DNA from: Allobosea sp. Leaf344
GTDB lineage: Bacteria; Pseudomonadota; Alphaproteobacteria; Rhizobiales; Beijerinckiaceae
DNA length: 64,000 nucleotides
Direction: 5' to 3'
Assembly: GCF_001426225.1 (NCBI RefSeq)
Contig: NZ_LMRT01000016.1
Span: 263,273 to 327,272 of the forward strand
Made by a program: the position numbers and the translations under genes. Positions 59,045 through 64,000 of this stretch are shown piece by piece (within the stretch, counting starts at the first letter, position 1; each line of letters begins with the position of its first letter). The notes beneath the pieces were generated by a model. It was not told the origin of the DNA, searched no databases, and worked only from the letters and a program-made list of their open reading frames with translations.

Positions 59045-59881
59045 TCAGGCCTTCAGCCGCTGCGCGTGCCAGGCGATGTGCTGGGCCATGAAGGTCGAGA
59101 CGAAGTTGTAGGAATGGTCGTAGCCCTCGCGCATCGTCAGCTCCAGCGGGATCCCGGCCTGGGCGCAGGCGATCTCCAGCAGCCAGGGGCGCAGCCCTTC
59201 CTGCAGGAAGCCGTCGGCGGTGCCCTGGTCGACCAGCAGATCCCTGACGCGATGGCCGTCGGCAATCAGCGCGGTCGAATCATAGGCGCGCCAGCTCGCC
59301 TCGTCGGCACCGAGATATTTCTCGAAAGCCGGCCGCGACCAGCCGGCCGTCATGGGCTGGCTGATCGGTGCGAAGGCCGAGACGGAGCCGTAGCGCCCTG
59401 GGTTCTTCAGGGCGAGCGTGATGGCGCCGTGGCCGCCCATGGAATGCCCGAAAATGCCCTGGCGCTCCATGTCGAGCGGGAAATGTTCCGCGACGAGGGC
59501 GGGCAGCTCGTCCCTGACATAGCTCTCCATCCGGTAGTGCCGGTCATAGGGAGCCTGCGTCGCATCGAGATAGAAGCCGGCTCCGCCGCCGAACTGCCAA
59601 TTTTCCGGCTCGTCGGGGACCTCGGGACCGCGAGGGCTGGTGTCCGGGCAGATGATGGCGATGCCGTTGGCGCTCGCCGCGGCGCGGTATTCGCCCTTGT
59701 CCATGACGTTCTGGTGCGAGCAGGTCAGGCCCGAGAGATACCAGAGCACCGGGACGGGGGCTTCCTCGGCCTGCGGCGGCAGGAAGATCGCGAAGCTCAT
59801 CGGGCAGGCGCATACGCTGCTCTGGTGACGATAGACGCGCTGGGAGCCGCCGAAGGCTTTCGAGGAGGAGAGGAGTTCCAT
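59045..59881 (-). CDS. fghA: S-formylglutathione hydrolase
   Basis: A 278-residue esterase-D-type serine hydrolase that splits S-formylglutathione into formate and glutathione. The nucleophile motif is GHSMGGHGA with Ser147; an N-terminal block (KAFGGSQRVYRHQSSVCACPMSFAIFLPP) and LWYLSGLTCSHQN are characteristic, and GYDHSYNFVSTF near the end carries the catalytic histidine. The ATG at 59881 has AAAGGA 7 bases upstream. It is the third gene of frmR-frmA-fghA and completes formaldehyde oxidation to formate. Confidence 0.95.
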   Translation of the reverse strand: MELLSSSKAFGGSQRVYRHQSSVCACPMSFAIFLPPQAEEAPVPVLWYLSGLTCSHQNVMDKGEYRAAASANGIAIICPDTSPRGPEVPDEPENWQFGGGAGFYLDATQAPYDRHYRMESYVRDELPALVAEHFPLDMERQGIFGHSMGGHGAITLALKNPGRYGSVSAFAPISQPMTAGWSRPAFEKYLGADEASWRAYDSTALIADGHRVRDLLVDQGTADGFLQEGLRPWLLEIACAQAGIPLELTMREGYDHSYNFVSTFMAQHIAWHAQRLKA

Positions 59882-60067
59882 GCGGGTTCCTTTGGCGCGC
59901 TCCTCTGAGGAGGCGCGTCTGGAGGGCGATCCGGACATCATGCGGGCATGATCTCCGCGCTCGTCCTCCCGATCGATGGCGCGTCCGCAGGCAAGGCACC
60001 GTGGCGGTGCCATGCGCTGCCGGGGGGATCGCTTAGTGGCGCAGCGATGCGGCCAAAAAGCGACGGC

Positions 60068-61180
<1,113 letters not shown>

Positions 61181-61202
61181 CGGGCGTTCCCTCGTGCTTT
61201 GG

Positions 61203-61484
61203 TCATTTCAGATAGGGGCGGATGACGCGCATGATCGCGTCGGCGTCGGTTCCGGTGGTCTGCGCCGCGGGCGAGCCCGCCTGCTGCCGCAGAGTATCGC
61301 GGAGATGGCTCTCCAGCACCTCGGCCATCAGCCCGGTCGCCGCGCCGCGCAGCGCCGAGAGCTGCTGCAGCAGCGAGCCGCAGGGGTCGCCGCGCTCGAC
61401 CGCCAGCACGAGCGCATCGGCCTGGCCGCGGATCCGGCGCAGCCGCGCGATGGCGCGCTTTTTCTCTTCGGGCGTATGCGGCAT
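61203..61484 (-). CDS. frmR: Formaldehyde-responsive repressor FrmR (CsoR/RcnR family)
   Basis: A 93-residue all-helical repressor of the DUF156 (CsoR/RcnR/FrmR) family. The two residues that formaldehyde cross-links in Escherichia coli FrmR are both kept: Pro2 and Cys35 (DPCGSLLQQLSALRGA). His60, a metal ligand position in the family, is present, while position 64 is Thr. The ATG at 61484 is fixed by the need for Pro2. There is no Shine-Dalgarno sequence; instead a perfect FrmR/RcnR-type operator lies 5-21 bases upstream. It heads the frmR-frmA-fghA operon and should repress it until formaldehyde appears. Confidence 0.92.
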   Translation of the reverse strand: MPHTPEEKKRAIARLRRIRGQADALVLAVERGDPCGSLLQQLSALRGAATGLMAEVLESHLRDTLRQQAGSPAAQTTGTDADAIMRVIRPYLK

Positions 61485-61488
61485 CAGG

Positions 61489-61505
61489 ATACTGGGGTGG
61501 AGTAT
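61489..61505 (-). promoter_or_regulatory. FrmR-type operator
   Basis: ATACT (61489-61493) and AGTAT (61501-61505) form a perfect inverted repeat around the G-rich core GGGGTGG. This is the TACT-G-tract-AGTA pattern (type 1) known for RcnR and FrmR sites. It lies directly before the frmR start codon, so a bound repressor would block transcription start or the leader. Confidence 0.8.
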
Positions 61506-61613
61506 GCTCGCGCCGACGCTAGGCCGGGCGCCCCCGGCCTGTCAATCGGCCCGCAGGAGGCGCGCAGGGCGTTGGCCTGGAGCGAGAGCGGAGGGGAGGT
61601 GCCTGGGGGACGT

Positions 61614-61912
61614 GGCGAAGCGGCGAGGCGGTGCGGTGCAGCGGCAAGGCGGCGGGGCGGAGCAACTGCAAAGCGGCGGGGCGACGGCGAGGCGGTGCGG
61701 CGGCGGGGCGGCGGCGAAGCGGCAAAGCGGCGGGACGGCGGGGCGGCGGGTCGGCGAGGCTGCGGGACGGCGGGGCGGCGGGGCGGCCAGGCGGCGGGGC
61801 GGCACAGGGCGGGGCGGGCGGCGAGGCGACGGCGAGGCGGCGGGGCGGTGCAACTGCAAAGCGGCGGGCGACGGCGAGGCGGGGCGGCGGCGAAGCGGCG
61901 GGGCGGCGAAGC
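61614..61912 (+). repeat. Degenerate octanucleotide tandem array
   Basis: About 37 head-to-tail units of consensus GGCRRRGC, mostly GGCGGGGC, GGCGAAGC, GGCGAGGC and GGCAAAGC, fill 299 bases. Some units are shortened or extended by two or three bases. A longer sub-unit with ACTGCAAAGCGGCGGG followed by CGACGGCGAGGC occurs twice, at about 61663 and 61851, 188 bases apart, which shows that blocks of units were duplicated. Purines are strongly biased to the plus strand and G-runs could form quadruplex structures. Confidence 0.85.
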
Positions 61913-62004
61913 AGCGTTTCCAGATCCGGATCTGCCCCGAGGCTGCTTCACCACCAGGGCGAGGGGGACGGACCGCCGCGCTCATTCGACCGGCTGTCCC
62001 CACC

Positions 62005-62034
62005 GTCCTTGCGAGCGGAGCGAAGCAATCCAGG
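62005..62034. repeat. Dispersed repeat element (REP-like)
   Basis: The core GCGAGCGGAGCGAAGC followed by AATCCAGG is one I recognise as a dispersed repeat found in many alphaproteobacterial chromosomes, often as paired inverted copies. Only one arm is visible here; no inverted partner lies within 250 bases. Recognition is from memory, not a search. Confidence 0.6.
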
Positions 62035-62170
62035 GGACGTAGCGTGCCGAGGAGGCCGCAGCGGCCGTCTCCACGGCTGCCGGAGCGCCCCGCGAGCCTG
62101 CCGGAGCACGCGCCAAGGGCGCTGAACACCCGCTCCCCGGACGAGAGGTCTGCCGGAGCCTCCTTCTTCT

Positions 62171-62193
62171 AGGCGCGGGCTCCACCCGCGCCT
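62171..62193. repeat. Perfect hairpin, 9-bp stem
   Basis: AGGCGCGGG (62171-62179) and CCCGCGCCT (62185-62193) around CTCCA. No T-run on either side, so it is not a typical terminator. Confidence 0.5.
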
Positions 62194-62232
62194 CCAACAG
62201 CGGCCTGTCAGCTCGATCCTCACAGCCGGGTT

Positions 62233-62256
62233 CGACGAGGGCGCGGGCCCTCGTCG
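62233..62256 (-). terminator. Hairpin downstream of the minus-strand barrel gene
   Basis: CGACGAGGG (62233-62241) pairs perfectly with CCCTCGTCG (62248-62256). It lies 45 bases past the stop of the barrel-like gene on the minus strand and may end or protect its transcript, though there is no U-run. Confidence 0.4.
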
Positions 62257-62300
62257 CTGAATGCGCCGGCGACGCCGCCGGCCTGTGCGATCCCGTCGCT

Positions 62301-63215
62301 TCAGAAGCTGTAGGCGGCTTTCACCTTCACCAGATGCTGGCTGAAATTGGTGAGGTCGAGGTCGCCCGGCTGGCCCTTCGCCTTGCCGGCGACCTGGACA
62401 TTATAGGCGGCGCTGAGCGCGAGCTGCTTCGTCGCCTGCCAGTAGAGGCCGGGGCCGGCATAGGTTGCGTAGCCCGCCTCCTTGCTGAAGCCGAGCGTGT
62501 CATAGCGGCGCTGATGGCGAAGCTCGCCGCTGAGATAGACGTTCTCGACCAGCTGCCAGGCGAGGGCGCCGGCGATGGTCAGCGTCGACGAGCGGCCATA
62601 GGGGGAAGGCCCGGTCCAGGTCAGGTCATGCGAGAGGTTCAGCGCCGCATAGAGCTTGCCCGGGACCAGCGTCTTGTCGATGAACAGGCGCAGGCCGGTA
62701 TTGTAGCTGTTGAACTGGCCGCCCGTCTTGGGATCGGTGCGGCTCCAGCTCGGGTCGATCACCGCCGTCACGCCGAACCCGTGCACATCGCGGCCGAGCA
62801 GCCGGTACTTCATCTCGATACCGGCACCATAGGCCCGCGAATCGGCGCTGACCCCGTCCGCGCGCGCATCGGTGAAGGCGCCCTGGAGGTAGGGGCCGAG
62901 TTCGAGGCAGGGGACGAGCCCGAAGGAGCCCTGCAGCGTGGCGCCATGCCCGTTGGACCGGCCGGTGCGCGTGCCGAAGGCGCCGCCATAGGTCAGGCTC
63001 GGCCCGAAGGAGCCCTGCTCCGCGACGTCGGAACCGGTAGTGAAGCCGAACGCATCGGTCGGGATGCCTTCGCTCTCGGTGCAGACCGAGGCGGCGGGAG
63101 CCGGAGCCGCCGGCGCACCCTTGCGGGTGGGCAGATCGGCGGCCGCGGCACCCAGGGTGAAGGCGAGGGGGAGGAGCGAGGCGAGGGCGGCGGCGCGAAG
63201 CGGAAGCGTGGGCAT
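62301..63215 (-). CDS. Outer-membrane beta-barrel protein, unknown family
   Basis: A 304-residue protein with a signal peptide (MPTLPLRAAALASLLPLAFTLGAAAADLP) and many alternating strands of porin type (SFGPSLTYGGAFGTR, HGATLQGSFGLVPCLELGPYLQGAF, AYGAGIEMKYRLLGRD, KLYAALNLSHDLTW, NVYLSGELRHQRRYD, LALSAAYNVQVAGKAKG), ending in the outer-membrane signal AAYSF with terminal phenylalanine. I count about twelve strands. The family is not certain; it is commonly labelled hypothetical. The ATG at 63215 is chosen because the signal peptide begins there. Two cysteines near positions 45 and 103 could form a disulfide. Confidence 0.78.
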   Translation of the reverse strand: MPTLPLRAAALASLLPLAFTLGAAAADLPTRKGAPAAPAPAASVCTESEGIPTDAFGFTTGSDVAEQGSFGPSLTYGGAFGTRTGRSNGHGATLQGSFGLVPCLELGPYLQGAFTDARADGVSADSRAYGAGIEMKYRLLGRDVHGFGVTAVIDPSWSRTDPKTGGQFNSYNTGLRLFIDKTLVPGKLYAALNLSHDLTWTGPSPYGRSSTLTIAGALAWQLVENVYLSGELRHQRRYDTLGFSKEAGYATYAGPGLYWQATKQLALSAAYNVQVAGKAKGQPGDLDLTNFSQHLVKVKAAYSF

Positions 63216-63344
63216 GTCGGGAATCCGGTTGGAAAACGGTTCCACATCCTGAGCCAGCCGCAGGGTCATCGCCAGATCAGATGACGCAAGGGAAGATTTA
63301 AGTCCGTCACTGTTGTAGCGAGAACACGGTTTCGCCAGGTTTGC

Positions 63345-63896
63345 CTATGGTTTCGGCAGTCTTCGCAGAGCGCGAGGTGCGATTTCCTCCAGTTCAAAGA
63401 TCGGTTTCCAGGCCGCCGCATGCACCTCCTCGATTTGCGGGCTGAGGTTTCGGTCGCCATCCGCGAGGAAGAGATATTGCAAATCGTGATGGATATGCGG
63501 CGGTTCGCCCCGCGCCGGCTTGCCCGGCACGTCATGGCTGTCGATGATGAAGGGGATGTCGCCGCCGCCATGCCAGGGATGCAGGCGCAGGCCGGCGACG
63601 GCGGTTTCTTCGCGCGCCTCGCGCGCCGCCGACAGGTGAAACAGCTCCGCCGGCTCGTAATGGCCGCCCGGCTGCAGCCAGCGGCCGATGACGACATGGT
63701 CGATCAGCAGCACCTGGCTGTGATCGCTCGTGAGGATGATGGCGCTAGTGGTGACGTGGCCGGGAAAGGTGGTGCGCTGGTCGAGCGCATGGCCCTGGCC
63801 GATCTGCCAGCGCAGCAGCGCCAGATGCTCGCGCGGCTCCGCCACCTCGGCGAGGTAGCGGGTCACGGTGTCGGCGAGGCGGGCGAGGAAGCTCAT
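63345..63896 (-). CDS. Nudix hydrolase
   Basis: A 183-residue cytoplasmic hydrolase. The Nudix box starts at Gly78 and matches G-x5-E-x7-RE-x2-EE (GHYEPAELFHLSAAREAREET), so the metal-binding glutamates are present. The rest (TTSAIILTSDHSQVLLIDHVVIGRWLQPGG before the box, HHDLQYLFLADGD after it) is the usual fold. Such enzymes cleave nucleoside diphosphates linked to another moiety; the substrate is unknown. Flanked by the barrel gene downstream and about 100 non-coding bases up to the window end. Confidence 0.9.
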   Translation of the reverse strand: MSFLARLADTVTRYLAEVAEPREHLALLRWQIGQGHALDQRTTFPGHVTTSAIILTSDHSQVLLIDHVVIGRWLQPGGHYEPAELFHLSAAREAREETAVAGLRLHPWHGGGDIPFIIDSHDVPGKPARGEPPHIHHDLQYLFLADGDRNLSPQIEEVHAAAWKPIFELEEIAPRALRRLPKP

Positions 63897-63977
63897 CGCC
63901 GAAGCCTAGCCGATTCGTCAGGGGGGGCGTGGGCGCCGAATGAGCTCGAGCCAACCTTGCATGAAGGGCGCGGGGTA

Positions 63978-64000
63978 CCCCTCTCCTGTAAGGAGAGGGG
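63978..64000. repeat. Perfect palindromic repeat at window edge
   Basis: CCCCTCTCCT (63978-63987) and AGGAGAGGGG (63991-64000) form a 10-base inverted repeat around GTA. It is a pyrimidine/purine-segregated palindrome of the type often dispersed between genes in GC-rich Rhizobiales. The element may continue past the window. Confidence 0.6.

Larger units (their letters stand above)
61506..62300. other. Non-coding region with repeats
   Basis: About 795 bases without a believable gene. It contains 108 bases of ordinary sequence that should hold the frm promoter, then an octanucleotide array (61614-61912), then a dispersed-repeat copy (62005-62034) and two perfect hairpins (62171-62193 and 62233-62256). 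Open frames through it on both strands are products of the repeat and of high GC content. Confidence 0.6.

Noticed and set aside
61542..62172. Several Arg/Gly/Pro-rich open frames on both strands of the repeat region
   Set aside because: They arise because an 8-base repeat without stop codons reads open in every frame. No ribosome-binding site or homology is visible.

Overview
The window is GC-rich, gene-dense chromosomal DNA of an alphaproteobacterium in the Rhizobiales (Hyphomicrobiales). The cell-cycle proteins TrcR and RcdA, a DUF1192 protein, the zapA-6S RNA-5-formyl-THF ligase order, ruvC-ruvA-ruvB followed by ybgC-tol-pal, and the large share of Rhizobiales-type conserved hypothetical families all point that way. 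The overall gene content fits the Bosea/Methylobacterium branch, but the genus is an inference. Nearly all of it looks like core chromosome. I see no prophage, insertion sequence, CRISPR array, rRNA or tRNA.

Layout. 1-8.5 kb: the edge of a TauE/SafE permease, prpE (propionate-CoA ligase), trcR, a DUF2087 protein, a quinone oxidoreductase, DUF1192, a candidate small RNA with its own terminator, rcdA, rpmE and an ABC exporter. 8.5-17 kb (minus strand): a GGDEF-EAL enzyme, then a MotA/TolQ-like plus OmpA-like plus cytochrome c unit, an inositol-phosphatase-like gene, and the overlapping set benE, thiE-like, Sel1-repeat. 17-31 kb: phoX with a possible Pho box, then central sugar metabolism on the minus strand (tkt, gap, pgk, fba). 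That run is interrupted between pgk and fba by an amino-acid-type ABC transporter with an argininosuccinate-lyase homologue and a divergent LysR regulator. 31-38 kb: DUF4164, zapA, 6S RNA, 5-formyl-THF cyclo-ligase, a YmdB-like phosphoesterase, yebC, a second TauE, and ruvC-ruvA-(GNAT)-ruvB. 38-51 kb: an extensin-like protein, ybgC, a TetR regulator with a DUF2852 gene, the full tolQRAB-pal-cpoB set, tilS, ftsH and glmM. 51-58.5 kb: an outer-membrane barrel protein, gpmI, a secreted intradiol dioxygenase-like protein, fhs, and a divergent idonate/gluconate dehydrogenase pair. 58.5-64 kb: an iron-permease-family protein, the glutathione formaldehyde operon frmR-frmA-fghA, a non-coding stretch with an octanucleotide repeat array and a dispersed repeat, a second barrel-like protein, a Nudix hydrolase and a palindromic repeat at the right edge.

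How the genes work together. tkt, gap, pgk, fba and gpmI serve the triose/pentose core. fhs, the 5-formyl-THF ligase and frmR-frmA-fghA serve one-carbon metabolism and formaldehyde disposal. tolQRAB-pal-cpoB, the MotA-like/OmpA-like pair, the extensin-like protein and two outer-membrane proteins serve the envelope. trcR, rcdA and zapA serve cell-cycle control and division.

The observations most worth following up are a three-hairpin small-RNA candidate at 5341-5443, a degenerate octamer tandem array at 61614-61912, a perfect 19-bp palindrome over the DUF2852 promoter next to a TetR gene inserted between ybgC and tolQ, a textbook FrmR/RcnR-type operator, a 6S RNA whose closing stem holds the likely ribosome-binding sequence of the next gene, and the ABC/lyase island. 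I did not find a clearly new multi-gene system. No alignment or folding program was run; every structure and family call is by eye.
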